From an uncultured Clostridia bacterium (GTDB taxonomy: Bacteria; Bacillota; Clostridia; Oscillospirales; Acutalibacteraceae): 64,000 bases of DNA. A program made the translations under genes and the position numbers. The stretch is from positions 1 through 64,000 of the forward strand of contig CALWDJ010000005.1 of the NCBI GenBank assembly GCA_944376655.1. The letters run 5' to 3'. Positions 1-10,464 of this stretch are shown piece after piece (the stretch's first letter is position 1; every line of letters starts with the position of its first letter). The notes below the pieces were generated by a model. That model made no database searches. It was not told the DNA's origin and worked only from the letters and a program-made list of their open reading frames with translations.

Positions 1-117
1 TTGTATAATGAAATCTCGCTTGACGCCTGCGTTTCAAAGCGCATTTCAGCAGGCGGCACAGGTCCTGACTCGGTTGAGGCGCAGATTAAATATATTACGG
101 AGCTTTTAAATGACTAA
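1..117 (+). CDS. argH: argininosuccinate lyase, C-terminal end (partial)
   Basis: Frame 1 is open from the window edge to a TAA at 115-117, giving 38 residues. The tail contains SAGGTGPDSVEAQI, which resembles the small C-terminal helix of argininosuccinate lyase (xxGGTAPxxVxxQI type). ArgH performs the last step of arginine synthesis, splitting argininosuccinate into arginine and fumarate. Its stop overlaps the argC start by 8 nt, so it is the upstream member of the arginine operon. Identification rests on the short tail plus context. Confidence 0.75.
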   Translation: MYNEISLDACVSKRISAGGTGPDSVEAQIKYITELLND

Positions 118-1036
118 GGTATTTATTGACGGCAGCGCCGGTACTACGGGGCTGAGAATTGACGAAAGGCTAAAAGACAGAAAGGATATTACCCTTATCC
201 GGCTTGATGAGGAAAAGCGCAAGGATATTTCTGCCCGCAAAGAGGCAATTAACAGCGCCGATGTGGTTTTCCTCTGCCTGCCCGACGCGGCGGCGATAGA
301 AGCGGTGTCCCTCTGCGAGAGCAAAAGCACCGTTATTATTGACGCGTCCACCGCTCACAGAACAAATAAAGACTGGGTATACGGCTTTCCCGAGCTGTCA
401 GAGGAAAGGGAAAAGCGTATAGCTGAATCAAAAAGGATAGCGAATCCCGGCTGTCACGCGAGCGGCTTTATCTCGCTTGTGTATCCGCTGACAGAATCAG
501 GAATATTAAGCAAAAAAGCACTGCTTTCCTGCTTTTCGGTAACCGGTTACAGCGGCGGCGGCAAGAAAATGATAGCCGACTACGAGGCAAAGGACAGGGA
601 CATTCTGCTCTCCTCTCCGAGACAGTACGGAATTTCCCAGAGCCATAAGCATCTGCCGGAAATGACCGCGGTGTGCGGACTTGAAACCCCGCCGCTGTTT
701 TCTCCGATAGTAGCGGATTTTTACAGCGGAATGACGGTGACCGTGCCGCTTTTCGCAGAGCAGATAAACGGTACGGCGGAAGATATAAAGAGGATTTACA
801 AAGAAAAATACGCGGGACCGATTGTACGATATGCCGACGCCGCCGACGAGAACGGCTTTATTTCGTCAAACAGGCTTTCCGGTAAGGACTCTATGGAAAT
901 AAGCGTTTTCGGAAACGGTGAGAGGATACTGCTTGTATCACGGTACGATAATCTCGGCAAGGGCGCTTCGGGCGCGGCGGTCGAGTGTATGAATATAGTA
1001 ACAGGCGCGGACAGGACCGCCGGACTTGAGTTATAA
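110..1036 (+). CDS. argC: N-acetyl-gamma-glutamyl-phosphate reductase (short, type 2)
   Basis: This NADPH-dependent enzyme reduces N-acetylglutamyl phosphate to the semialdehyde, the third step of ornithine synthesis. The N-terminal nucleotide motif GSAGTTG lies at residues 8-14 and the catalytic cysteine is C115 in NPGCHASG. At 308 residues it matches the shorter type 2 ArgC rather than the roughly 345-residue type. The ATG at 110 has GGAG about 9 nt upstream and overlaps the argH stop by 8 nt, suggesting translational coupling. argJ follows after 15 nt. Confidence 0.93.
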   Translation: MTKVFIDGSAGTTGLRIDERLKDRKDITLIRLDEEKRKDISARKEAINSADVVFLCLPDAAAIEAVSLCESKSTVIIDASTAHRTNKDWVYGFPELSEEREKRIAESKRIANPGCHASGFISLVYPLTESGILSKKALLSCFSVTGYSGGGKKMIADYEAKDRDILLSSPRQYGISQSHKHLPEMTAVCGLETPPLFSPIVADFYSGMTVTVPLFAEQINGTAEDIKRIYKEKYAGPIVRYADAADENGFISSNRLSGKDSMEISVFGNGERILLVSRYDNLGKGASGAAVECMNIVTGADRTAGLEL

Positions 1037-1051
1037 AAAACGGGTGATAAT

Positions 1052-2266
1052 ATGGAAATAATTTCAGGCGGCGTATGCGCCGCAAAGGGCTTCACCGCGA
1101 GCGGAGTTCACTGCGGTATAAGGAAAAACCGCACAAAGCGTGATTTGTCGCTTATTTTCAGTGAGAAAAGGGCTGTGGCTGCCGCGGTATATACGACAAA
1201 CCTTGTAAAGGGAGCGCCGCTTACCGTTACAAAGCAGCATTTAAAGGACGGCTTTGCACAGGCGGTAATATGCAACAGCGGAAACGCCAACACCTGCAAC
1301 GCGAACGGTATAGAAATCGCGGAAAAAATGTCAGACTGTCTCGGCAGTGCGCTCGGAATACCGGCAGATGACGTGGTTGTGGCGTCGACCGGTGTAATAG
1401 GTCAGCCGCTTGATATTGAGCCTATAAAAAGCGGAATACCGGAGCTTGTGAAGTCTTTAAGCGCAGACGGCAGCGAGCAGGCGGCGGAGGGTATAATGAC
1501 CACCGACACCAAGGTAAAGGAAATTGCCGTCAGCTTTAATATAGGCGGTAAGGAATGTAAAATAGGCGGAATTGCCAAGGGCTCGGGTATGATTCACCCT
1601 AATATGGCGACAATGCTCGTCTTTATCACCACCGACTGCGCGATAAGCCGTAAAATGCTGTCAAGGGCGCTTTCAAGCGATATAAAGAATACCTTTAATA
1701 TGGTCAGCGTTGACGGGGATACCTCCACAAACGATATGGTGACGGTGCTTGCCAACGGAATGGCGGAAAATCCGGAAATAACAACTGACGGAGAGGATTT
1801 CAAGACCTTTATGCAGGCGCTTAATACTGTTACGGTGCATCTTTGCCGTATGATAGCGGGTGACGGCGAGGGCGCTACAAAGCTGATTGAATGCAGGGTT
1901 ACAGGAGCCAAGGACGAGGATACCGCCAAAACTGTGGCGAAGGCTGTAATATGCTCGTCGCTTACAAAGGCGGCTATGTTCGGGGCCGACGCCAACTGGG
2001 GCAGAGTGCTTTGCGCTATCGGCTATTCGGGCGCCGACGTCGATGTAAATAAAACCGCGGTTTCCTTTAAATCCGCGAAGGGTGAAATTGCCGTATGCGA
2101 AAACGGCGCCGGCATACCCTTCAGCGAGGAAAAGGCAAAGGAAATACTGCTTGAGAACGAGATAGAGATACTCGTTGATTTCGGTTCGGGCGACGGCTCA
2201 GCCACCGCGTGGGGCTGTGACCTTACCTATGATTATGTAAAGATAAACGGAGATTACAGAACTTAA
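1052..2266 (+). CDS. argJ: bifunctional glutamate N-acetyltransferase / amino-acid acetyltransferase
   Basis: ArgJ moves the acetyl group from N-acetylornithine to glutamate, closing the acetyl cycle of arginine synthesis; many forms also use acetyl-CoA. The protein (404 residues) contains HPNMATML, where the family self-cleaves before Thr (T187 here) to make alpha and beta chains and the Thr nucleophile. The upstream oxyanion region ASTGVIG lies at 111-117. It sits 15 nt after argC and 14 nt before argB. With argJ present, a separate argE or argA is not needed for the cycle, and neither is seen here. Confidence 0.94.
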   Translation: MEIISGGVCAAKGFTASGVHCGIRKNRTKRDLSLIFSEKRAVAAAVYTTNLVKGAPLTVTKQHLKDGFAQAVICNSGNANTCNANGIEIAEKMSDCLGSALGIPADDVVVASTGVIGQPLDIEPIKSGIPELVKSLSADGSEQAAEGIMTTDTKVKEIAVSFNIGGKECKIGGIAKGSGMIHPNMATMLVFITTDCAISRKMLSRALSSDIKNTFNMVSVDGDTSTNDMVTVLANGMAENPEITTDGEDFKTFMQALNTVTVHLCRMIAGDGEGATKLIECRVTGAKDEDTAKTVAKAVICSSLTKAAMFGADANWGRVLCAIGYSGADVDVNKTAVSFKSAKGEIAVCENGAGIPFSEEKAKEILLENEIEILVDFGSGDGSATAWGCDLTYDYVKINGDYRT

Positions 2267-2280
2267 AAGAGGGGACAGGA

Positions 2281-3159
2281 ATGGCGCTAAATATCACAAA
2301 CGCCCAGCGTGCCGAGGTGCTTACTCAGGCGCTGCCGTATATTCAGAAATATTATAAAAAGATAGTGGTTATAAAATACGGCGGAAACGCCATGATAAAC
2401 GAGGATTTAAAGCAGCAGGTAATGGAGGATATAGTTCTCCTGTCGCTTATAGGCGTAAAGGTCGTGCTGGTACACGGCGGCGGTCCTGAAATTACCGAAA
2501 TGCTCGGCAGGATAGGCAAGGAGTCGGTTTTTGTGGACGGGCTTCGGGTCACTGACAGGGAGACCGCAGAGGTAGTGCAGATGGTGCTTGCCGGAAAGAT
2601 AAACAAGAGCCTTGTAAATCTGCTTGAGATAAAGGGCGGCAAGGCAATGGGCATATCCGGAATGGACGGGCATATGATAGAGGCGGCGCCGAAAGATGAA
2701 AGGCTCGGCTTTGTCGGAAAGATAACAAAGGTAAATGTAGAACCGATATTCGACCTGCTTGACCACGATTACATACCGGTGGTATCAACCGTAGGCTGCG
2801 ATATGGAGGGAAATATCTACAATATCAACGCCGATACCGCCGCCGCTTACATAGCCGGAGCGATGAAGGCGGAAAGGCTGATATCAATGACCGATATCTC
2901 GGGTATTTTAAGGGACAGAAACGACCCCGATTCGCTTATTCCCTGCATAGATATAAAGGAAGCGGTGGAGCTTTTCAGGGACGGTACTATTTCCGGCGGT
3001 ATGATACCTAAGGTTGAATGCTGTATCGACGCTATCCACAGAGGCGTTAAAAAGGTAATAATAATGGACGGCAGAGTGCCGCATTCCCTGCTTATAGAAA
3101 CACTGACCGATGAGGGCGCCGGTACAATGGTAACAGAGGATAAGAATGATGAACGCTAA
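2281..3159 (+). CDS. argB: acetylglutamate kinase
   Basis: ArgB phosphorylates N-acetylglutamate, usually the feedback-regulated step when the pathway is cyclic. The amino-acid kinase fold is marked by IKYGGNAM near residues 31-38 and VHGGGPEI near 64-71, and the C-terminal half has ISMTDISGIL. Length (292) is normal. AGGGGACAGG precedes the ATG. The 3' end overlaps argD by 14 nt, so the two are probably translationally coupled. Confidence 0.95.
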   Translation: MALNITNAQRAEVLTQALPYIQKYYKKIVVIKYGGNAMINEDLKQQVMEDIVLLSLIGVKVVLVHGGGPEITEMLGRIGKESVFVDGLRVTDRETAEVVQMVLAGKINKSLVNLLEIKGGKAMGISGMDGHMIEAAPKDERLGFVGKITKVNVEPIFDLLDHDYIPVVSTVGCDMEGNIYNINADTAAAYIAGAMKAERLISMTDISGILRDRNDPDSLIPCIDIKEAVELFRDGTISGGMIPKVECCIDAIHRGVKKVIIMDGRVPHSLLIETLTDEGAGTMVTEDKNDER

Positions 3160-4315
3160 AGAGAGAGACGCGAAATACATAGCCGATACATACGCAAGGT
3201 TTCCGGTGGTAATAAAAAGCGGCAAGGGCTCGCTGCTTTACGGTGAGGACGGCAGGGAATATATCGACCTCGGTACGGGTATCGCCGTCAATACCTTCGG
3301 CGCGGCGGACAGCGAGTGGATAAACGCCGTGACTGCCCAGCTCGGAAAGCTCCAGCACAGCTCAAATCTTTACTTTACCGAGCCGGACACGCTGCTTGCC
3401 GAAATGCTCTGCGAGAGAACCGGAATGAAAAAGGTTTTCTTTTCAAATTCCGGAGCCGAAGCGAACGAGTGCGCCATCAAGGCGGCGAGAAAATACGCCG
3501 CGGAGAAAAAAGGCGCAGAATATAACACTATAATCACCCTTAAAAACAGCTTTCACGGCAGAACTATAACAACCCTTGCGGCAACCGGACAGGATGCGTT
3601 TCACAAGGACTTTCTGCCGCTGACGGCAGGGTTTGACTATGCCGGGGCAAACAATACAGAAGACCTTAGAGAAAAGGTTGCGGCTAATAAAACCGCCGCT
3701 ATAATGTTTGAATGTGTGCAGGGCGAGGGCGGCGTTCTTCCGCTTGAGCCGGATTTTGTAAAGGCTATTGCCGAAATCGCGGAGCGTGAGGATATACTGA
3801 TGATAGCCGACGAGGTCCAGACCGGCAACGGCAGGACGGGCGAGCTTTACGCGTATATGAACTACGGTATAACACCTGATATTGTAACTACCGCGAAAGG
3901 CCTCGGCGGAGGACTGCCGATAGGGGCTACAATGCTCGGTGAAAAGGTAAAGGACGTATTCACCCCGGGGACCCACGGCTCCACATTCGGCGGAAATCCG
4001 GTATGCTGCGCGGGAGCGGTAAATATCTTGAGCCGTATAACCGATGAGGTTTTGGAGGGCGTAAAGGAAAGGTCACGCTTTATTGTATCGGAGCTTGAGA
4101 ACGCGCCCGGAGTGAAATCGGTCACGGGTATGGGTCTGATGCTGGGCGTTGAGACCGAAAGGGACGCTTCGGAAATAATAAACGAATGTATGAATAACGG
4201 CGTGCTTGTAATAAAGGCTAAAAACAAGATTCGTCTGCTGCCGGCGCTCAATATACCGACAGAGCAGCTCAGCAAGGCGATCGCCGTACTCAAAAAAGCC
4301 TGCGGAGGAGAATGA
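3146..4315 (+). CDS. argD: acetylornithine aminotransferase
   Basis: This class III PLP aminotransferase makes N-acetylornithine from the semialdehyde with glutamate as donor. [10 protein letters not shown] (99-108), the cofactor Asp in ADEVQTG (D222) and the Schiff-base Lys in TTAKGLGGG (K251) are all present. Length is 389. Two adjacent ATGs (3146, 3149) are possible starts, and both lie inside the argB end. It overlaps argF by 4 nt if argF starts at 4312. In some bacteria the same enzyme also serves as succinyl-DAP aminotransferase; this cannot be read from the sequence. Confidence 0.94.
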   Translation: MMNAKERDAKYIADTYARFPVVIKSGKGSLLYGEDGREYIDLGTGIAVNTFGAADSEWINAVTAQLGKLQHSSNLYFTEPDTLLAEMLCERTGMKKVFFSNSGAEANECAIKAARKYAAEKKGAEYNTIITLKNSFHGRTITTLAATGQDAFHKDFLPLTAGFDYAGANNTEDLREKVAANKTAAIMFECVQGEGGVLPLEPDFVKAIAEIAEREDILMIADEVQTGNGRTGELYAYMNYGITPDIVTTAKGLGGGLPIGATMLGEKVKDVFTPGTHGSTFGGNPVCCAGAVNILSRITDEVLEGVKERSRFIVSELENAPGVKSVTGMGLMLGVETERDASEIINECMNNGVLVIKAKNKIRLLPALNIPTEQLSKAIAVLKKACGGE

Positions 4316-5304
4316 AAATGGATTTCAGAGGAAAGAGCTTTTTAAAGCTGCTTGATTTTTCGGGCGAGGAGATAGCCTGTCTTTTGGACCTTGCGGCGGA
4401 GCTTAAATATAAAAAGAAAAACGGTATACCGCATAATATCTGTCATGGCAAAAATATTGCTTTGATTTTTGAAAAGACAAGCACAAGGACACGCTGCAGC
4501 TTTGAGGTGGCGGCGCACGACCTTGGTATGGGAGTTACATACCTTGACCCGACAGGCTCACAGATAGGCAAAAAGGAAAGCATAGCCGACACCGCGAGAG
4601 TGTTAGGCAGAATGTACGACGGTATAGAGTACCGCGGCTACGGTCAGGAAATAGTAGAGGAGCTTGCGAAGTATGCCGGAGTTCCTGTATGGAACGGACT
4701 TACTAACGAGTTTCACCCGACCCAGATATTAGCCGATTTTCTTACAGTCAAGGAGCATTTCGGCTATCTTAAAGGCATAAACTTTGTTTATATGGGGGAC
4801 GCCCGCTATAATATGGGCAATTCCCTTATGGTCGGCTGCGCTAAAATGGGGCTTAATTTTACCGCCTGCGCTCCGGCAAAATATTTTCCGGACAAGGCGC
4901 TTGTTGAGACTTGTAAGGAAATTGCAAAAGTCACGGGCGCGACTGTAAAGCTGTGCGAGGACCCGATGGAGGCTACCGAAAACGCCGACGTTATCTATAC
5001 CGACGTGTGGGTATCTATGGGCGAGCCGGTGGAGGTATGGGAGGAGAGAATTAAAGACCTTTCTCCATATCAGGTAAACAGTAAGATAATGAAAAACGCC
5101 GGAGAAAAGGCGGTATTTATGCACTGCCTGCCCGCCTTCCACGACCATAAAACAGCGATAGGTAAAGAAATGGGTGAAAAATTCGGCAGGGACAGCTTTG
5201 AGGTAACCGACGAGGTGTTTGAGTCGCCGCAGTCGATAGTGTTTGACGAAGCGGAAAACCGTATGCACACGATAAAGGCCGTAATGGCAGCAACATTGGG
5301 TTAA
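4312..5304 (+). CDS. argF: ornithine carbamoyltransferase
   Basis: ArgF condenses ornithine with carbamoyl phosphate to give citrulline. The phosphate-binding loop STRTR is at 57-61, [10 protein letters not shown] forms the carbamoyl-phosphate/zinc loop, and HCLPAFHD carries the catalytic Cys near residue 270. Length (330) is normal for the anabolic enzyme. The start may be 4312 or 4318 (both ATG); CGGAGG at 4303-4308 fits the second slightly better. carA follows after 4 nt, so carbamoyl phosphate synthesis and use are encoded side by side. Confidence 0.95.
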   Translation: MKMDFRGKSFLKLLDFSGEEIACLLDLAAELKYKKKNGIPHNICHGKNIALIFEKTSTRTRCSFEVAAHDLGMGVTYLDPTGSQIGKKESIADTARVLGRMYDGIEYRGYGQEIVEELAKYAGVPVWNGLTNEFHPTQILADFLTVKEHFGYLKGINFVYMGDARYNMGNSLMVGCAKMGLNFTACAPAKYFPDKALVETCKEIAKVTGATVKLCEDPMEATENADVIYTDVWVSMGEPVEVWEERIKDLSPYQVNSKIMKNAGEKAVFMHCLPAFHDHKTAIGKEMGEKFGRDSFEVTDEVFESPQSIVFDEAENRMHTIKAVMAATLG

Positions 5305-5308
5305 GGCT

Positions 5309-6367
5309 ATGGATAAAAAAGCATATTTGGTATTAGAGGACGGAACGGTTTTTGAGGGTTATGCCTTCGGCGCCGAAAAGGAATCGGTGGGGGAACTTGT
5401 TTTCACCACCGGAATGTGCGGATATATAGAGACGCTGACCGATGAAAGCTATTTCGGTCAGATTGTGCTGCAAACCTTTCCAATGATAGGAAATTACGGC
5501 ATCATTCCGGAGGATTTTGAGGGCGAATGCTCCGTAAAAGGGTATGCAGTCAGGGAAAAGTGCGACAATCCCTCAAACTTTCGCTGCGAGAAAACGCTTG
5601 ATGATTTTCTGAAAGAAAAGGGCGTTCCCGGAATTTACGGAATAGACACAAGGGCGGTCACCAAAATTATCCGCGAGCACGGCGTTATGAACGCGATTAT
5701 CTGCTATGAAGTTCCGGAAGACCTTTCGGATGTTAAAAATTACAGGATAGAAAACGCGGTAAAAGGCGTTACAACCGGTGAAAAGCAGGTCTATACCGCC
5801 GAAAACGGCAAATTCAATGTGGCGCTGCTTGATTACGGCGCAAAAAGAAACATAATAAGGGAGCTTGTAAAGCGCGGATGTACGGTCACGGTTTATCCGG
5901 CGGACACTTCGGCAGAGGATATTCTTGCTGCCTCGCCGGACGGCGTTATGCTTTCAAACGGACCGGGCGATCCGGCTGAAAACATCGAAGAAATAAACGA
6001 GCTTAAAAAGCTCGCAGGACGGCTGCCGATGTTCGGCATATGCCTCGGTCATCAGCTGCTTGCGCTGGCGCTTGGAGCTAAAACCGAGAAGCTCAAATAC
6101 GGCCACAGGGGAGCCAATCAGCCGGCGAGAGAGACCGGCGGCGACAGGACGTATATTACAAGCCAGAACCATGGCTACGCGGTAGTGTCGGACAGCGTAA
6201 GCAGGGGAACGGTAAGCTATGTAAACGCGAACGACGGCACCTGCGAGGGTATAGACTATCCGGATTTAAAGGCTTTTTCGGTGCAGTTTCACCCTGAAGC
6301 CTCGTCCGGTCCGCACGACACCGCCTTTTTGTTCGACCGCTTTATAAGACTTATGGAGGAAAAATAA
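5309..6367 (+). CDS. carA: carbamoyl-phosphate synthase small (glutaminase) subunit
   Basis: CarA hydrolyses glutamine and passes ammonia to CarB. The N-terminal CPSase domain is followed by a class I glutamine amidotransferase domain with nucleophile C245 in MFGICLGHQ and the His-Glu pair in QFHPEAS. Length is 352. The ribosome site is weak (AAGG directly before the ATG), consistent with coupling to argF 4 nt upstream. The stop TAA directly abuts the carB ATG at 6368. Confidence 0.95.
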   Translation: MDKKAYLVLEDGTVFEGYAFGAEKESVGELVFTTGMCGYIETLTDESYFGQIVLQTFPMIGNYGIIPEDFEGECSVKGYAVREKCDNPSNFRCEKTLDDFLKEKGVPGIYGIDTRAVTKIIREHGVMNAIICYEVPEDLSDVKNYRIENAVKGVTTGEKQVYTAENGKFNVALLDYGAKRNIIRELVKRGCTVTVYPADTSAEDILAASPDGVMLSNGPGDPAENIEEINELKKLAGRLPMFGICLGHQLLALALGAKTEKLKYGHRGANQPARETGGDRTYITSQNHGYAVVSDSVSRGTVSYVNANDGTCEGIDYPDLKAFSVQFHPEASSGPHDTAFLFDRFIRLMEEK

Positions 6368-9300
6368 ATGCCGTTTGATAAATCGATAAGAAAGGTAATG
6401 GTGATAGGCTCTGGTCCTATCGTTATAGGTCAGGCGGCGGAGTTTGACTATGCCGGCGCGCAGGCGTGCCGCGTGCTTAAAGAGGCAGGGGTCAATGTGG
6501 TGCTGGTAAATTCCAATCCGGCTACTATTATGACCGATAAGGCGCTTGCCGACGAGATATATCTTGAGCCGCTTACCGAGGAAACGGTAAAACGTATAAT
6601 TTTAAAGGAAAAGCCGGACAGTCTGCTTGCTGGCCTTGGCGGTCAGACCGGTCTTACCATAGCCATGCAGCTTGACAAGGACGGTTTCCTGCGTGAAAAC
6701 GGCGTGCGGCTTATAGGCACTAACGCCGAAGCGATAGACAAGGCGGAGGACAGGCAGCTTTTCAAGGATACAATGGCGGAAATAGGCGAGCCTACAATTC
6801 CGTCCGATATAGCGAATGATATCGACACCGCGCTTAAGGTTGCGGCGAAAATCGGGTATCCGGTAATAGTCCGTCCGGCGTTTACCTTGGGCGGCGCCGG
6901 CGGCGGCGTCGCTTACAGCGAGGACGAGCTTAAAATAATCGCCAAAACCGGACTTGACGCGTCTCCGATAACACAGATACTTGTAGAGAAATATATTTTC
7001 GGCTGGAAGGAAATAGAGTTTGAGACCATGCGCGACTACGCCGGCAATGTAATAGCCGTGTGCAGTATGGAAAATTTTGACCCGGTCGGCGTGCATACGG
7101 GGGACAGCATAGTTGTCGCTCCGGCGCTTACGCTTTCCGATAAGGAATATCAGATGTTAAGGAGCGCGGCACTCAATATTATATCGGCGCTTGGCATAGT
7201 GGGCGGCTGCAACTGCCAGTTTGCTCTTAATCCCGATAGTTTTGAATATGCTGTAATAGAGGTCAATCCGAGAGTCTCGCGTTCGTCGGCGCTCGCCTCA
7301 AAGGCTACCGGCTATCCTATCGCGAAAATAACTACCAAAATTGCTCTCGGTTACAGGCTTGACGAGATTACGAACGATATTACCGGCAAGACCTGCGCCT
7401 GCTTTGAGCCGGCGCTCGACTATGTGGTGGTAAAGCTGCCAAAATGGCCGTTTGATAAATTCGCGGGAGCCTCAAGAAAGCTCGGCACCCAGATGAAAGC
7501 CACCGGAGAGGTTATGGCGATAGGGGTCAGCTTTGAGGAAGCTATAATGAAGGCGGTAAGGGGAGCGGAAATATCGCTTGATACCCTTAACGCCGCCCCC
7601 GTTTCGGACGAGGATATAATAAAGCGGTTGAGGAATACAGATGACCGCCGCCTTTTCACGGTTTTTGAGGCGCTGAAAAAGGGCGTTACGGTTGACGAGA
7701 TTTTTGATATAACCCGTATTGACCGCTTTTTCCTTTATAAGCTATTAAATCTTGTGAATTACGAAAAGGAAATAGAAAACGGCATAACCGACGGATTGTA
7801 TTTAAAGGGCAAGAAGTTAGGATATACCGATACGGCGCTTAAAAGACTTTCGGGGGCGGATAACCTGCCGGGAATGGACGCGTCCTATAAAATGGTTGAT
7901 ACCTGCGGCGCCGAATTTGACGCGGTAACGCCCTACTTTTATTCTACCTACTGCGGCGAGTGCGAGGCGCGTTCCTTTAAGCACTCGGGCAAGCCGGTTA
8001 TAATAGTTTTAGGCTCTGGGCCTATAAGAATAGGTCAGGGAATAGAGTTTGACTATTCGTCGGTTCACTGCGTATGGACGCTGAAAGAAAGCGGCTATGA
8101 TGTTGTTATTATAAACAATAATCCCGAAACCGTATCGACCGATTACGATACCGCCGACAGGCTTTATTTTGAACCGCTTACGCCCGAAGACGTAATGAAT
8201 ATAATAAAGGTCGAAAATCCGGTGGGCGTTGTTGTGGCTTTCGGCGGCCAGACCGCTATAAAGCTCACTAAATTTCTTGACGACAACGGCATAAAAATAC
8301 TTGGCACCTCGGCGGAGGGAATCGATATAGCCGAGGACCGCGAAAGATTTGACGAGCTGCTTGAGAAATTCGGTATAAAGCGTCCTAAGGGCTTCGGCGT
8401 CAATACCCTCGAAGAAGCGCTTGAAGCGTCGCGGAAGCTCGGATTTCCGGTGCTGCTGCGCCCGTCCTATGTAATAGGCGGACAGAATATGAAGATTGTC
8501 CACAACGAGGACGAGGTGCGTGTATATATGGAGCGCATCTTGGCGCATGGAATAGACAATCCGGTGCTTGTCGATAAGTATATGGCGGGCAAGGAGCTTG
8601 AGGTGGACGTTATTTCCGACGGTACCGACGTGCTTATACCGGGCGTTATGCAGCATATCGAGCGCGCGGGCGTACATTCGGGCGACTCGATAGCGGTCTA
8701 TCCGCCGTACAGCATAAACGATAAAATGATGCAGCGTATTACCGACTGCTCCGAAAAGCTGGCGCTGGCGCTCGGCACAAAGGGACTTGTAAATATTCAG
8801 TACCTTATTTACAATAATGAGCTTTATGTAATAGAGGTAAATCCCCGCGCGTCAAGAACGGTTCCGTATATAAGCAAGGTCACCGATGTCCCGATGGTGG
8901 ATATAGCTTCAAAGGTAATGACAGGCAGCACCTTAAAGGAGCTCGGCTGCGGAACGGGACTTCACAAGATTCCGCCGTATTACGCGGTAAAGGTTCCGGT
9001 CTTTTCGTTTGAGAAGCTGACCGATGTCAATTCCTATCTGGGACCCGAAATGAAATCAACCGGAGAGGTGCTCGGCATAGGCAAAACGCTTGAGGAAGCG
9101 CTTTTCAAGGGTCTTACCTCGGCGGGAATGATGCTCAAATCATCGTTTGTTCAAAAAAATGTCGGCGTGCTTGTAAGCGTGGATACGCACGACCAGCTTG
9201 AGGTGGTATCGCTTGCCAAAAAGCTCGACGATTTGGGATTTAAGCTGTTTGCCACAAAGGAGACGGCGCAGTCGATAGCGGGACTGGGCATAAACGTTAC

Positions 9301-10399
9301 CGAAATAGCCGGAATAAAGGAAAGCGACAACGCGTTTAAGCTGCTTGAAAACGGCGATATAAGCTATATAATCTATACCGGCGCGCTTATGGACTCAACG
9401 GTTGACGATTATATAGCGCTGCACAGACGTGCGCTCCAGCTTTCGATTCCGTGTCTTACCTCGCTTGATACGGCGAACGCCCTTGCCGATATAATAGCAA
9501 GCCGATATAATCAGCAGAACACCGAGCTTGTCAATATAAACGATATGCGCAAAGAGCGCAGAAAGCTCGAGTTCTCAAAAATGCAGGCTACCGGAGACGA
9601 TTATATTTTCATCGAGAATTTCTCAAACAGCATAACCTGCCCCGAGTCGCTTTGTATAAGCCTCTGCGACCGTCACAAGGGAATAGGCGGCTTCGGAATT
9701 GTGCTTATTGAGAACTCATCGGTTGCCAACGCCAAAATGAGGATATACAACCGCGACGGCTCAGAGGGCAAAATGGCGGGCAACTGCATACGGTGTACCG
9801 CGAAATACCTTTACGACAACGGCTTTGTCGCCGGAGATACCGTAACGGTAGAGACGGCAAGCGGCGTAAAGGAGCTTAAAATCTATACGTCGGACAGCAG
9901 GGTGACGCTGGCGTCGGTCGATATGGGCAAGGCATCGCTTGACGCCAAAGCTCTGCCTACTACGATAGATGAAAAACAGCTTGTGAATTACCCTGCCGAA
10001 ATAGGCGGCAAGGAGTACAATATCACCTGCGTCAATGTGGGCAATCCGCACTGTGTGGTTTTCTGCGACAATGTCGATGCGGTGGATATTGAGAAAATCG
10101 GTCCGCAGTTTGAAAACGCGCCGATTTTCCCTGAAAGAATTAACACCGAGTTTATACGGGTGGTAAATCCGAATACAATAAAGATGAGGGTATACGAGCG
10201 CGGAAACGGCGAGACCTCCGCCTGCGGAACCGGAGCCTGCGCCGCGGTTGTCGCGGCCTGCGTGAACGGCAAATGCAATAAGGGTGAGGATATAACCGTA
10301 AAGGTAAGAGGCGGCGACCTTACCGTTAATTACACTGACGAACGTATAATCCTTACGGGTGACGCGGTGCTTGTCTTTGAGGGCAGAACCGAATACTGA
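6368..10399 (+). CDS. carB: carbamoyl-phosphate synthase large subunit fused to diaminopimelate epimerase
   Basis: One open frame of 1343 codons. Residues 1 to about 1062 are CarB: two ATP-grasp halves (each opening with a GSGPI.IGQ..EFDY motif, near 13 and 550) and an MGS-like allosteric domain ending around NTELVNINDMR. From about 1067 the protein continues as DapF, starting KMQATGDDYIFIEN. It has the catalytic Cys pair C1140 (MAGNCIRC) and C1286 (GETSACGTGACA), 146 residues apart as in stand-alone DapF. CarB makes carbamoyl phosphate; DapF converts LL-DAP to meso-DAP for lysine and peptidoglycan. GGAGG precedes the ATG. There is no stop or Shine-Dalgarno site at the junction, although an in-frame ATG sits at 9545. 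The murE in this window is of the meso-DAP type, so the activity is needed. A terminator follows at 10404. Confidence 0.95.
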   Translation: MPFDKSIRKVMVIGSGPIVIGQAAEFDYAGAQACRVLKEAGVNVVLVNSNPATIMTDKALADEIYLEPLTEETVKRIILKEKPDSLLAGLGGQTGLTIAMQLDKDGFLRENGVRLIGTNAEAIDKAEDRQLFKDTMAEIGEPTIPSDIANDIDTALKVAAKIGYPVIVRPAFTLGGAGGGVAYSEDELKIIAKTGLDASPITQILVEKYIFGWKEIEFETMRDYAGNVIAVCSMENFDPVGVHTGDSIVVAPALTLSDKEYQMLRSAALNIISALGIVGGCNCQFALNPDSFEYAVIEVNPRVSRSSALASKATGYPIAKITTKIALGYRLDEITNDITGKTCACFEPALDYVVVKLPKWPFDKFAGASRKLGTQMKATGEVMAIGVSFEEAIMKAVRGAEISLDTLNAAPVSDEDIIKRLRNTDDRRLFTVFEALKKGVTVDEIFDITRIDRFFLYKLLNLVNYEKEIENGITDGLYLKGKKLGYTDTALKRLSGADNLPGMDASYKMVDTCGAEFDAVTPYFYSTYCGECEARSFKHSGKPVIIVLGSGPIRIGQGIEFDYSSVHCVWTLKESGYDVVIINNNPETVSTDYDTADRLYFEPLTPEDVMNIIKVENPVGVVVAFGGQTAIKLTKFLDDNGIKILGTSAEGIDIAEDRERFDELLEKFGIKRPKGFGVNTLEEALEASRKLGFPVLLRPSYVIGGQNMKIVHNEDEVRVYMERILAHGIDNPVLVDKYMAGKELEVDVISDGTDVLIPGVMQHIERAGVHSGDSIAVYPPYSINDKMMQRITDCSEKLALALGTKGLVNIQYLIYNNELYVIEVNPRASRTVPYISKVTDVPMVDIASKVMTGSTLKELGCGTGLHKIPPYYAVKVPVFSFEKLTDVNSYLGPEMKSTGEVLGIGKTLEEALFKGLTSAGMMLKSSFVQKNVGVLVSVDTHDQLEVVSLAKKLDDLGFKLFATKETAQSIAGLGINVTEIAGIKESDNAFKLLENGDISYIIYTGALMDSTVDDYIALHRRALQLSIPCLTSLDTANALADIIASRYNQQNTELVNINDMRKERRKLEFSKMQATGDDYIFIENFSNSITCPESLCISLCDRHKGIGGFGIVLIENSSVANAKMRIYNRDGSEGKMAGNCIRCTAKYLYDNGFVAGDTVTVETASGVKELKIYTSDSRVTLASVDMGKASLDAKALPTTIDEKQLVNYPAEIGGKEYNITCVNVGNPHCVVFCDNVDAVDIEKIGPQFENAPIFPERINTEFIRVVNPNTIKMRVYERGNGETSACGTGACAAVVAACVNGKCNKGEDITVKVRGGDLTVNYTDERIILTGDAVLVFEGRTEY

Positions 10400-10403
10400 T
10401 TTA

Positions 10404-10445
10404 AAAAAGCTGTCTTACGAATTTTGTTTCGTAAGACAGCTTTTT
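10404..10445. terminator. bidirectional intrinsic terminator
   Basis: A perfect 18-bp stem (10404-10421 with 10428-10445) encloses a 6-nt loop. It has an A run on one side and a T run on the other, so it can work on both strands. It lies between the convergent carB-dapF gene and aroK and ends both operons. Confidence 0.92.
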
Positions 10446-10464
10446 AATAATGTTGGAAAGGCTT

